Shown here: positions 44,412 to 56,000 of the stretch, piece by piece
How the letters are laid out: each line of letters starts with the position of its first letter
Numbering within the stretch: the first letter of the stretch is position 1
DNA from: Aplectana chamaeleonis
Lineage: Eukaryota; Nematoda; Chromadorea; Rhabditida; Cosmocercidae
NCBI GenBank assembly: GCA_029168955.1
Contig: JAPDOI010000138.1
Span: 504,001-568,000 of the forward strand
Reading direction: 5' to 3'
Length of the DNA: 64,000 nucleotides
Translations under genes and position numbers: made by a program
The notes under the pieces: model-generated
Told to the model about the DNA's origin: nothing
Seen by the model: the letters and a program-made list of their open reading frames with translations, nothing else
Databases searched by the model: none

Positions 44412-45479
44412 ATCCCAAACGTCAGGAACCTCTGAGAAAATTTGCCGCGCCAGTGCCGGAAAATGCCGCGACCCTCGACTATGCCGCGATAGTACCGCTG
44501 CGGCTCCGCTTGATCGGACGATTCTGTTGCGTGTCTTGAGCCCCGACATCAGCGCGTCATTACCGCATCGGCTCCGCGAGGACTACCAGCGAATCCCGTG
44601 GTGCAGTACCTGTCTAATAATGGTGACAAATTATAGCCAGTTCAATTACCCAAGTTTTCGATGTACATTCGCATATTTCCTTGAGCGCGAAAATGGCGAA
44701 ACCTCTCGTGATTAGGGCCCGTCATAGTCGGTCGATGAAGCTGTAGCCACAACGGTCGGTACGTATGCAATGCATTGCGCACTCAAGGCGAAAAATCTCC
44801 CGATGTGTCGGGCGCACTCCTCCGCGCCGCTCGGCAGCAGAATTATAAACGTCGCCTAACGACCTTTTCATACCTTTGCTGTCGCGTCAAATGCCGCTCT
44901 TTGAGAAAAACTATAAAACGCAGCAAACGCGTTGGTGGCGCAGAGAACGTTCAGTCGTTATTTCCTGCTGTAGCGGCGTTTTCCGCGCGCTACTGTCTCG
45001 TTTCCACTTCCGATCGAAAACCAAATGCCTATCGGGAATTCTGCCAGCATTCTCATGCTGCGCAAGAAGCATAGTATCCGCCCTATGCCAGAAAGCGGAA
45101 TTTTCCAAAGCAAAGCGTGGAAAGGGCGTAAGGGTTTCAAGCGCGCGTGTAGCCCTGGCTCCCCCGCGAAGCCGTGAAAGCTCAGCGGCAGCCCAGGTAC
45201 CTAGACCGCGCTGTGGCGTAGTGGTCGATTTGAGCAGCGCTGAGAATCTCGACGCTTGGGTGCGATAAGGCGTTTCCACAGAAAGGATCAAACTGGTCCG
45301 TCTCGCCTGAAGCCAAGCGTCTTGTGCTAACATTGTGGTAGGTATTTTCAACAAGCTTCGACTTAATCCAAACCCACTACTGATTCTGCGGTCACCTTGA
45401 TTAAATTAGATTTGAGATCAAGCGTAAGGGTGAATATTCCTACACAGGAGTACTCACAGTAAATGACAGCTCAAAACTC

Positions 45480-45740
45480 ATTTTTGAAACCGAAGCTATC
45501 ATTTGTAAACTCGAGAAAAGGTATCCGAAAATTAGAAAAATTATTCGGAAACTCGAAAAAATTATTTGAAAATTCGAAAAAATTGATTTTCGGATATATT
45601 CGAAAATTTGAAATTCGAAAAATATTATTTCGATCGGATTCGAAAATCCGAAATTCGAAAAACATTATTTTCTAGTTTATTCGAAATTTTTAAGTTTAAA
45701 AAAGTTGATTTTTGAATATATTCGAAACTTTGAAAATTTT
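45480..45740. repeat. TTCGAA-rich tract, copy 1
   Basis: Dense AAATTCGAAAAA and TTATTCGGAAACTCGAAAAA words. Open frames on both strands (asparagine/lysine-rich on one, phenylalanine-rich on the other) are by-products of the repeat. It is identical over most of its length to 52610-52870. Confidence 0.6.
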
Positions 45741-46214
45741 AACAGTGCTGCCCAAGTATAGTAGGAAGCGTGCGGGACCTCTTAGAAGTGCGCAGGTCGT
45801 CGCAGAAAGTAAAATGTCTCCGAAACGAGCTTGAAGCTCTACTTTCGAGGATTTTCCGTTCTTCGGAATGATTTTGTGTGTGCGCACAACGTGGAGTCGA
45901 GGATTTACTTTTCTCCTGAGTATGATTTGCTGCGGAAGCCTGCTTTCATGCATGCGTCGTGTGACTCTCTGCAACTGTGCAGTGCGCTTTATGTACGGCG
46001 CTACGGCAAAATATATTGGGACGTAGACTTTAAAAATTGGCGTGCGTCTGCGTCAATGCCTGTATATCATGCAAAGTATTCAGTTCTGATAATTTCCGCC
46101 GCGAGGGTATGGGGCGGAGCCCCGGCAGCCACCAGAACGTTCTCTTACGATGTGGCATGTTACACACGGCTGAGGCGCTATTATAAGCGCAATCATTCGC
46201 GCGCACTTTACAAT

Positions 46215-49200
46215 TAGGTCCTACACTGTTCTATGGCGTCCTTGCACACTCTTACATGGGTCCCGTACGCTTCTATAGCGCCTGGCGCACTCTTACATGG
46301 GTCCGTACACTTTTCTATGGCGTCCGGCGCACGTAACACATGGGTCCCGTACATGCTTTCTATAGTCGGACGCTCTCTTACATGGGTCCCGTACACATTC
46401 GATGGCGTCCGCGCGCACATCTTATCCCGTGGGTCCCGTATCAACTTTCTATGGCGTCGGACGCTCTTGCATGGATCCCGTACACTTTTTATGACGTCCG
46501 GCGCACGCTACATGCTACATGGGTCCTTCGTATACGCTTTCTATGGCGTCCGGCGCACGCCTACATGGGTCCCAGTTAGCATTCGATGGCGTCAGCGCTT
46601 ACGTGGGTTACTGCTCCTTTCGCCACTCCATATGGCGTCGGACGCCTCCTGCCCGGATCCCGGGTAGGGAAGGCATTTACTTTTCGATGACGTCCGGCGC
46701 GCAACACATGGGTCCGTAGGTGCAGCCTACCCCATGGCGGGTAAACAGGTTCAGGGTTCCCGCTACCCGGCGCTGGTACGACTGGGTCCTATGCACTTTC
46801 GATGGCGTCCGGCGAAAATCACGCTTACGATGGGTCCCGTATGCTAATTCTCAAATGGCTACCTGAAAATCAGCGCGCATTATCTTGCATGGGTCCCGGC
46901 CGCCGTCTACTGGCGTCCGGACGCTCTCTTCCACATCAGATCCCGTACGCTTTTTATGGCGTCCAGCACGCCCCTTACATAAGGGTCCGTATACTTTCTA
47001 TGGCGTCCGGCGCACGCCTACACTTGGGTCCCCACGTAAACGTTCGATGGCGTCCGGCGTCGACGTCTTACGTAGATACATATACTTTCTATGGCGTCGG
47101 ACGCTCTCTTACATGGATCCCGTACACTTTTATGACGTCGGCGCACGTAACATGGGTGTCCTTTACGCCTGATGATCAGCGCACGCAGCCATCAGTCTTG
47201 CCACTAACTACCGGGTTCGTATGGGCACGCGTGGATCGCGTGCACTCTTGGCGTCGTAGCGCACTCTTGCATGGTCCCGTGCACTTTCTATGGCGTCGGA
47301 CATCTACACGATCCCGTACGCACATGGCGTCGCACGCCTATTACATGGGTCCGTATACTCTATGGCGTCCGGCAATCGGCGCTACATGGGTCCCGTAAAC
47401 TTATTCGATGGCGTCCGGCGCACACGTGGTCGCCCTGATGAATACTTTCTATGGCGTCGGACGCTCTCTTATGGATCAGTGCCTTTTTTATGACGTCCGG
47501 CGCACGCTAACATGGGTCCCGTATACCTTCTATGGCGTCCGGCGCACGCCTAACATGGGTCCCGTACACTTTCGATGGCGTCCGGCGCACAAATACTTAC
47601 GTGGGTCCCGTATACTTTCTATGGCGTCAGCGCACTCGCGCATGGGATTACGTACACTTTCATGGCGTCGGGCGCTCTCTTACATGTCACGTACCCCGCT
47701 TTTTATGACGTCCGGCGCGCAGCGCCGCAGGTACCGTAGACTTTTTATGACCGTCCGGCGCACTACATCAGGTACCGTAGACTTTTGTCGTCCGTGCTTA
47801 CGCCTACATGCGGTCCCAGTTTACACTTTAGATGGCGTCCGGCGCGCACGCTTCCCGTGCCAGTCCCGTCATTACTTTCTATCGGCGTCCAGCGCAGCTC
47901 TTGCATGGGTCACCTGTACACTTTCTATGGCGTCCGGGCGCGTCTCTTACCCATGTCACGTACCCACTTTTATGACGTCCGGCGCAACACATAGGGTACC
48001 GTACAGACTTTCATAGTCGGCGTCCGGCGCACAGCTTACATGGGTCCCGTACACTTTCTATGGCGTCCGCAACGCGCTCTTACATAGGTCCCGTACCTTT
48101 TCTGTGGCGCCTGGCGCACTCTTACATGGGTCGGCCACTTTTATGGCGTCCGGCGCACGCTTACATGGGTCCAATGCACTTTCTATGGCATCGGACGCTC
48201 TCTTACATGGATCCCGTACACTTTTTATGGCGTCCGGCGCACGCCAACATGGGTCCCGTATCGCCTCCTATGGCGTCCGGCGCACGCCAACATGGGTCCG
48301 TACACTTTCGATGGCGTCCGGCGCACGCAACACGTGGTCCCTTATGCTTTCGGCGTCTAGCGCACTCTTGCATGGGTCCGTACACTTTCTGGCGTCCGGG
48401 CGCTCTCTTACATGTGTCACGTACAGGCGCACATGACGTCCGGCGCACGCTTACGCCATGGGTACCGTAGTGCTTTTCGATCGCGTCCGGCGCGCATGCT
48501 TACGTGGGTCCCGTACACTTTCTGTAGCGCCTGGCGCACTCTTATATGGATCCCGTACACTTTCTATGGCGTCAGGCGCACGCTTACATGGGTCCAGTAT
48601 TGCCCTTTCTATGGCGCCTGGCGCACCTCTTACGTGGGTCGTACACGCTTTTTGCGGCGTCCGGCACGCATCTTACATGGGTCCCGTGCACTTTCTGGCG
48701 TCGGACGCTCTCTTACATGGATCCCGTACACTTTTTATGGCGTCCGGCGCACCTTTACATGGGTCCGTATACTTTCTATGGCATCCGGCGCACGCCTACA
48801 TGGAGTCCCGTACAGGCTTTTGGCGTCCGGCGCACGCTTACGTGGGTCCCGTACACTTTCCGGTATGGCGTCAGGACAGCTCTCTTGCATGGGTCCCGTA
48901 CACATTCGATGGCGTCCGGCGCACGCACTTACGTGGGTCCGTATACTTTCTATGGCGTCCGGACGCTCTCTTACATGGATCCCGTACGCACATGACGTCC
49001 GGCGCATGCCACCATGGGTCCCGTATACTTTCTATGGCGTCCGGCGCACGCCTACATGGGTCCCGTACACATTCGATGGCGTCCGGCACACGCCCGTGGG
49101 TCCCGTATACTTTCTATGGCGTCAGCGCACTCTTGCATGGGTCCCGTACACTTTTATGACGTCCGGCGCACGCTTACATGGGTCCCGTATACCTTCTATG

Positions 49201-50689
49201 GCGTCCGGCGCACGCCTACATGGGTCCCCGTACACTTTAGATGGCGTCCGGCGCACGCACGCTTACGTGGGTCCCGTATACTTTCTATGTAATCCAGCGC
49301 ACTCTTGCATGGGTCCCGTACACTTTCTATGGCGTCGGACGCTCTCTTACATAGATCCCGTACACACTTTTTATGGCGTCCGGCGCACCCTTACATGGGT
49401 CCCGTAATCATTCGATGGCGTCCGGCGCGCATGCTTACGTGGATCCCTTATACTTTCTATGGCGTCGGACGCTCTCTTACATGGATCCCGTGCTTTTATG
49501 ACGTCCGGCGCACGCTAACATGGGTCCGGCCTTACCTTCTATGGCGTCCGGCGCACGCCTACATGGGTCCCGTACACTTTCGATGGCGTCCGCGCGCATC
49601 TTACGTGGGTCCCGTATGCTTCTATGGCGTCTAGCGCACTCTTGCATGGGTCGTACACGCTTTCTATGGCGTCGGGCGCTCTCTTACATGTCACGTACAC
49701 TTTTATGACGTCCGGCGCACGCCTTCATGGGTCGCCGTACACTTTCGATGGCGTCCGGCGCCTGCATACGTGGGTCCATGCTGCTTTCTATGGCGTCTGG
49801 CGCACTCTTGCATGGGTCCCGTACACTTTCTATGGCGTCAGGCGCTCTATGTCATGCGTACCTTTTATGACGTCCGGCGCTTTGTGCGTTCGCTGAGTAC
49901 CGCTAGACTTTATCGCGTCCGGCGCACGTCTTTACATGGGTCTCGTACACACTTTCTATGGCGCCTGGCACTCTTACATACGGTCCCGTTACACTTTCTA
50001 TGGCGTCCGGGCGCACGCTTACATGGGTCCATGCACACTTTCTATGGCGCCCATGGCGCACTCTTACATGGGTCCCGTACACTTTTTATGGCGTCCGGCG
50101 CACGCCCCATGGGTCCCGTACACTTTCTATGGCACCCGGCGCACGCCTACGGCGAGTCCTGCACACATTAGATGGCGTCCGGCGCACGCTTACGTTGGTC
50201 ATGTACACTTTCTATGGCGTCCGGCGCGCGCGCATGGGTCCCGTACTTTCTATGGCGGGTCCGGCGCACGCCTACATGGGTCCTGCACACATTCGATGGC
50301 GTCCGGCGCACGCTTACGATGGGTCCCGTATACTTTCTATGGCGTCCGGGCACGCTCCCATGGATCCCGTACACTTTTTATGACGTCCGGCGCACGCTTA
50401 CATGGGTCCCGTAACCTTTCTATGGCGCCTGGCGCACTCTTACGTGGGTCAATACACTTTTATGGCGTCCGGCGCACGCTTACATGGCTCCCGTACACTT
50501 TCTATGGCGTCGGACGCTCTCTTACATGGATCCCGTACACTTTTATGGCGTCCGGCGCACTGCGCTACATGGGTCCCATACTTTGGCGTCCGGCGCACGC
50601 GTGGGTCCACCCACACTTTCTATGGCGTCGGACGCTCTCTTACATGGGTCCCGTACACATTCGATGGCGTCCAGCGCACGTAATATCCT
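46215..50689. repeat. Satellite B array 1 (42-bp unit), irregular
   Basis: Units of 42 bp on the pattern ATGGGTCCCGTACACTTTCT then ATGGCGTCCGGCGCACGCTTAC. About 106 unit-lengths. Many units carry one- to several-base insertions or deletions, so frames keep breaking, unlike array 2. Between about 46600 and 46900 the array is interleaved with pieces of the 43.2-43.45 kb sequence. No real gene. Confidence 0.9.
46805..46895. repeat. Piece of the 43.35-43.43 kb flank mixed into satellite B1
   Basis: GGCGAAAATCACG, AATTCTCAA, GCTACCTGAAAATC and CGCATTATCTT occur in the same order and nearly the same spacing as at 43354-43430, with satellite B words (ATGGGTCCCGTA) between them. Base-level interleaving is not what a simple insertion gives. 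Confidence 0.65.
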
Positions 50690-53065
50690 CCCGTCGATGA
50701 GCTTTCGCAGTTTGCGTCTTCCATTCATTCAGTTTCGTGTTGCTTTTCTTTCTCTATTCGACCACATATTTATACATGACTTACATTTTGGAAAGCACTT
50801 CCTGTAGCTTTCGCAATGTGTCAACTCGTGCTGAATTCTGTGTCTGTAGCTTTCGTTGAACCTTTAAACCGATCGCTTCTCTTCCTCATTTGTTTTATGT
50901 TTGATGGCCAGACTCTCTTGATTTGAAATTCAATTTTTTCTTGAGAGTCGGATGCATTAAACATGCCACATATTCTTTGAAAAAGAGACACTTTTTTTAT
51001 TTATCGCTAGAGTTCCCTTAAAATAAAATAGAGTACCGAAATCAATGAGCTACTGACAGGAATTTTTTTACAATAAGACCAACGAACAAGTTTAGTTTTC
51101 ACTGTAATAAATTATTTAACTCGAATTCCAATTTTCGTATTTTACAATATTTAGATTTTTTGCGATTGGATAAACCTGCAAATTCAACGTTGGCAATCCT
51201 GAACGGACTAATTCCATTTTCGCATTCCTTAATCCACTTAATTACATTTTCTTACTTTCTGGTCCGAGAAACATAAACTTCCATCTTCAAACGAATAAAT
51301 TAGATTCTGATGAGAAACGAAGAATTGAGCCCGTTTTTGCATTCTCTAAAAGGACGGATAAAATGGTTTTTTTGCGGATAGATTCGATTTCCCTGACTTT
51401 AGACTAATTATGGAAACCATTTTGGCGCTGCACGAGTTGAACTAAGTTATGTACATAATAAGAATGTCCATGTTACGAGTGATAAATATCCGTGCATGCC
51501 GAAAAAAGGAATGAGCTCGTGAAAAAATCGGTGAAATATCTCATCGGAGTACGGTAAGACAGATGCTGCGTCGCGTACGTGATTTCCGAGCGAGGCAACA
51601 TCTGTCTTACCGTAATCCAAAACGTCAGGAACCTCTGAGAAAATTTGCCGCGCCAGTGCCGGGAAAGTACCGCGACCCTCGACTATGCCGCGATAGTACC
51701 GCTGCGGCTCCATGATCGGACGATTCTGTTGCCGTGTCTTGAGCCCCGACATCAGCGCGTCATTACCGCATCGGCTCCGCGAGGACGCAGCAGCGAATCC
51801 GCGTGGAGTACGATGCACTGTCCTGTGTGGTAAAACGAAATTATAGCCAGTTCAATTACCCAAGTTTGATGTACATTCCATATTTCCTTGGGCGCGAAAA
51901 TGGCGGAAACCTCTGTGATTAGGGCCCCGTCATAGTCGGTCGATAAGCTGTAGCCACAACGGTCGATACGTATGCAATGCATTGCGCACTCAAGGCGAAA
52001 AATCTCCCGATGTGTCCGGAGCGCACTCCGCCGCGCCGCTCGGCAGCGGGAGTATAAACGTCGCCTAACGACCTTTTCATACCTTTGCTGTCGCGTCAAA
52101 TGCCGCTCTTTGAGAAAAACTATAAAACGCAGCAAACGCGTTGGTGGCGCAGAGAACGTTGTTGATCGTTATTCCTGCTGTAGCGGCGTTTTCCGCGCTT
52201 TACTGTCTCGTTTCCACTTCCGATCGAAAACCAAATGCCTATCCGGGAATTCTGCCAGCATTCTCATGCGCAAGAAGCTAGTCGCCACTCAGAAAGCGGA
52301 ATTTTCCGGCAAAAGCGTGGAAGGGCGTAAGGGTTTCAAGCTGGCGTAGTGGTCGATTTTGAGAACGGCGCTAGAATCTCGACGCTTGGGTGCGATAAGG
52401 CGTTTCCACAGAAAGGGATCAAACTGGTCAAGTCTCGCCTGAAGCCAAGCGTCTTGTGCTAACATTGTGGTAGGTATTTTCAACAAGCTTCGACTTAATC
52501 CAAACCCACTACTGATTCTGCAGTCACCTTGATTAAATTAGATTTGAGATCAAGCGTAAGGGTGAATATTTCTACACAGGAGTACTCACAGTAAATGACA
52601 GCTCAAAACTCATTTTTGAAACCGAAGCTATCATTTGTAAACTCGAGAAAAGGTATCCGAAAATTAGAAAAATTATTCGGAAACTCGAAAAAATTATTTG
52701 AAAATTCGAAAAAATTGATTTTCGGATATATTCGAAAATTTGAAATTCGAAAAATATTATTTCGATCGGATTCGAAAATCCGAAATTCGAAAAACATTAT
52801 TTTCTAGTTTATTCGAAATTTTTAAGTTTAAAAAAGTTGATTTTTGAATATATTCGAAACTTTGAAAATTTTAACAGTGCTGCCCAAGTATAGTAGGAAG
52901 GATTTTCCGTTCTTCGGAATGATTTTGTGTGTGCGCAATAACTGGAGCAGATTTCGATTTGCTGCAGCCTGCTTTTTCATGTGTCAACGTGGGGTATGGG
53001 GGCGGAGCCCCCAGCCAGCCGCCAGAACGTTCGGCATGACGGCTGGCGCTATTATAAGGCAACAT
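50690..53065. repeat. Duplicated block, copy 2 (precedes satellite B2)
   Basis: Second copy of 43454-46214, about 400 bp shorter. Deletions include roughly 90 bases near 52898 (copy 1 45767-45855) and most of copy 1 45900-46080. It contains the hairpin at 51550-51614 and the TTCGAA tract at 52610-52870. The left junction with satellite B1 is near AATATCCTCCCGTCGATGAG (50690). Confidence 0.8.
51550..51614. repeat. Hairpin flanking TACGGTAAGACAGATG, copy 2
   Basis: Same arms as 44347-44411, both perfectly preserved, while the loop sequence differs slightly (CGTCGCGTACGTG against CGTCGCTGTGCGTG). Confidence 0.6.
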
Positions 53066-56000
53066 TTCGCACTTTTACATAGGTCCCATACACTTTCTAT
53101 GGCGCCTTGCACACTCTTACATGGGTCCCGTACACTTTCTATGGCGTCGGGCGCACGCTTACATGGATCCCGTACACTTTTATGACGTCCGGCGCACGCC
53201 ACATGGGTCCCGTATACTTTCTATGGCGTCCGGCGCACGCCTACATGGGTCCTGCACACATTCGATGGCGTCCGGCGCACGCTTACGTGGGTCCCGTATA
53301 CTTTCTATGGCGTCGGACGCTCTCTTACATGGATCCCGTACACTTTTTATGACGTCCGGCGCACGCTTACATGGGTCCCGTATACCTTCTATGGCGTCAG
53401 GCGCACGCCTACATGGGTCCCGTACACTTTCGATGGCGTCCGGCGCACGCTTACGTGGGTCCCGTATACTTTCTATGGCGTCCAGCGCACTCTTGCATGG
53501 GTCCCGTACACTTTCTATGGCGTCGGACGCTCTCTTACATAGATCCCGTACACTTTTTATGGCGTCCGGCGCACCCTTACATGGGTCCCGTATACTTTCT
53601 ATGGCGTCCGGCGCACGCCTACATGGGTCCCGTAAACATTCGATGGCGTCCGGCGCGCGCTTACGTGGGTCCCTTATACTTTCTATGGCGTCGGACGCTC
53701 TCTTACATGGATCCCGTACACTTTTTATGACGTCCGGCGCACGCTAACATGGGTCCCGTATACCTTCTATGGCGTCCGGCGCACGCCAACATGGGTCCCG
53801 TACACTTTCGATGGCGTCCGGCGCACGCTTACGTGGGTCCCGTATACTTTCTATAGCGTCCAGCGCACTCTTGCATGGGTCCCGTACACTTTCTATGGCG
53901 TCGGACGCTCTCTTACATAGATCCCGTACACTTTTTATGGCGTCCGGCGCACCCTTACATGGGTCCCGTATACTTTCTATGGCGTCCGGCGCACGCCTAC
54001 ATGGGTCCCGTAAACATTCGATGGCGTCCGGCGCACGCTTACGTGGGTCCCTTATACTTTCTATGGCGTCGGACGCTCTCTTACATGGATCCCGTACACT
54101 TTTTATGACGTCCGGCGCACGCTAACATGGGTCCCGTATACCTTCTATGGCGTCCGGCGCACGCCAACATGGGTCCCGTACACTTTCGATGGCGTCCGGC
54201 GCACGCTTACGTGGGTCCCGTATACTTTCTATGGCGTCTAGCGCACTCTTGCATGGGTCCCGTACACTTTCTATGGCGTCGGGCGCTCTCTTACATGTGT
54301 CACGTACACTTTTTATGACGTCCGGCGCACGCTTACATAGGTACCGTAGACTTTTTATGACGTCCGGCGCACGCTTACATAGGTACCGTAGACTTTTTGT
54401 CGCGTCCGGCGCACGCCTACATGGGTCCCGTACACTTTAGATGGCGTCCGGCGCACGCTTACGTGGGTCCCGTATACTTTCTATGGCGTCCAGCGCACTC
54501 TTGCATGGGTCCCGTACACTTTCTATGGCGTCGGGCGCTCTCTTACATGTGTCACGTACACTTTTTATGACGTCCGGCGCACGCTTACATAGGTACCGTA
54601 GACTTTTTGTCGCGTCCGGCGCACGCTTACATGGGTCCCGTACACTTTCTATGGCGCCTGGCGCACTCTTACATAGGTCCCGTACACTTTCTATGGCGCC
54701 TGGCGCACTCTTACGTGGGTCCCGTACACTTTTTATGGCGTCCGGCGCACGCTTACATGGGTCCCGTACACTTTCTATGGCATCGGACGCTCTCTTACAT
54801 GGATCCCGTACACTTTTTATGGCGTCCGGCGCACGCTAACATGGGTCCCGTGACACTTATGACGTCCGGCGCACGCCTACATGGGTCCCGTACACTTTCG
54901 ATGGCGTCCGGCGCACGCTTACGTGGGTCCCGTATACTTTCTATGGCGTCTAGCGCACTCTTGCATGGGTCCCGTACACTTTCTATGGCGTCGGGCGCTC
55001 TCTTACATGTGTCACGTACACTTTTTATGACGTCCGGCGCACGCTTACATAGGTACCGTAGACTTTTTATCGCGTCCGGCGCACGCTTACATGGGTCCCG
55101 TACACTTTCTATGGCGCCTGGCGCACTCTTACATAGGTCCCGTACACTTTCTATGGCGTCGGGCGCACGCTTACATGGGTCCCGTACCCTTTCTATGGCG
55201 CCTGGCGCACTCTTACGTGGGTCCCGTACACTTTTTATGGCGTCCGGCGCACGCTTACATGGGTCCCGTACACTTTCTGTGGCGTCGGACGCTCTCTTAC
55301 ATGGATCCCGTACACTTTTTATGGCGTCCGGCGCACGCTTACATGGGTCCCGTATACTTTCTATGGCATCCGGCGCACGCCTACATGGGTCCCGTACACT
55401 TTTTATGGCGTCCGGCGCACGCTTACGTGGGTCCCGTACACTTTCTATGGCGTCGGACGCTCTCTTACATGGGTCCCGTACACATTCGATGGCGTCCGGC
55501 GCACGCTTACGTGGGTCCCGTATACTTTCTATGGCGTCGGACGCTCTCTTACATGGATCCCGTACACTTTTTATGACGTCCGGCGCACGCTTACATGGGT
55601 CCCGTATACTTTCTATGGCGTCCGGCGCACGCCTACATGGGTCCCGTACACATTCGATGGCGTCCGGCACACGCTTACGTGGGTCCCGTATACTTTCTAT
55701 GGCGTCCAGCGCACTCTTGCATGGGTCCCGTACACTTTTTATGACGTCCGGCGCACGCTTACATGGGTCCCGTATACCTTCTATGGCGTCCGGCGCACGC
55801 CTACATGGGTCCCGTACACTTTAGATGGCGTCCGGCGCACGCTTACGTGGGTCCCGTATACTTTCTATGGCGTCCAGCGCACTCTTGCATGGGTCCCGTA
55901 CACTTTCTATGGCGTCGGACGCTCTCTTACATAGATCCCGTACACTTTTTATGGCGTCCGGCGCACCCTTACATGGGTCCCGTAATCATTCGATGGCGTC

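Larger units (their letters stand above)
43454..46214. repeat. Duplicated block, copy 1 (precedes satellite B1)
   Basis: Non-coding block whose copy lies at 50690-53065, offset about 7,132 bp at the best-conserved part (45463 against 52595). It contains AT-rich sequence, a satellite A-derived fragment (44085-44150), a hairpin (44347-44411), the GC-rich repeat also seen at 25.7 kb (44450-44700), a CGCCTAACGACC region, and a TTCGAA tract (45480-45740). The 130-147 codon frames here are not conserved in frame between copies, so no gene is called. Confidence 0.8.

Noticed and set aside
44911..45354. 147-codon minus-strand frame in duplicated block
   Set aside because: The equivalent frame in the second copy (52.0-52.5 kb) is broken by indels, so there is no sign of selection.
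51848..51875. Match to the nematode SL1 leader (AATTACCCAAGTTTGA followed by GT)
   Set aside because: The two related copies (44640 and 25930) differ within the core (TTTTCGA; TACTCAATTTCGAG), and no Sm site or following hairpins were seen, so this is probably a chance outcome of a deletion.
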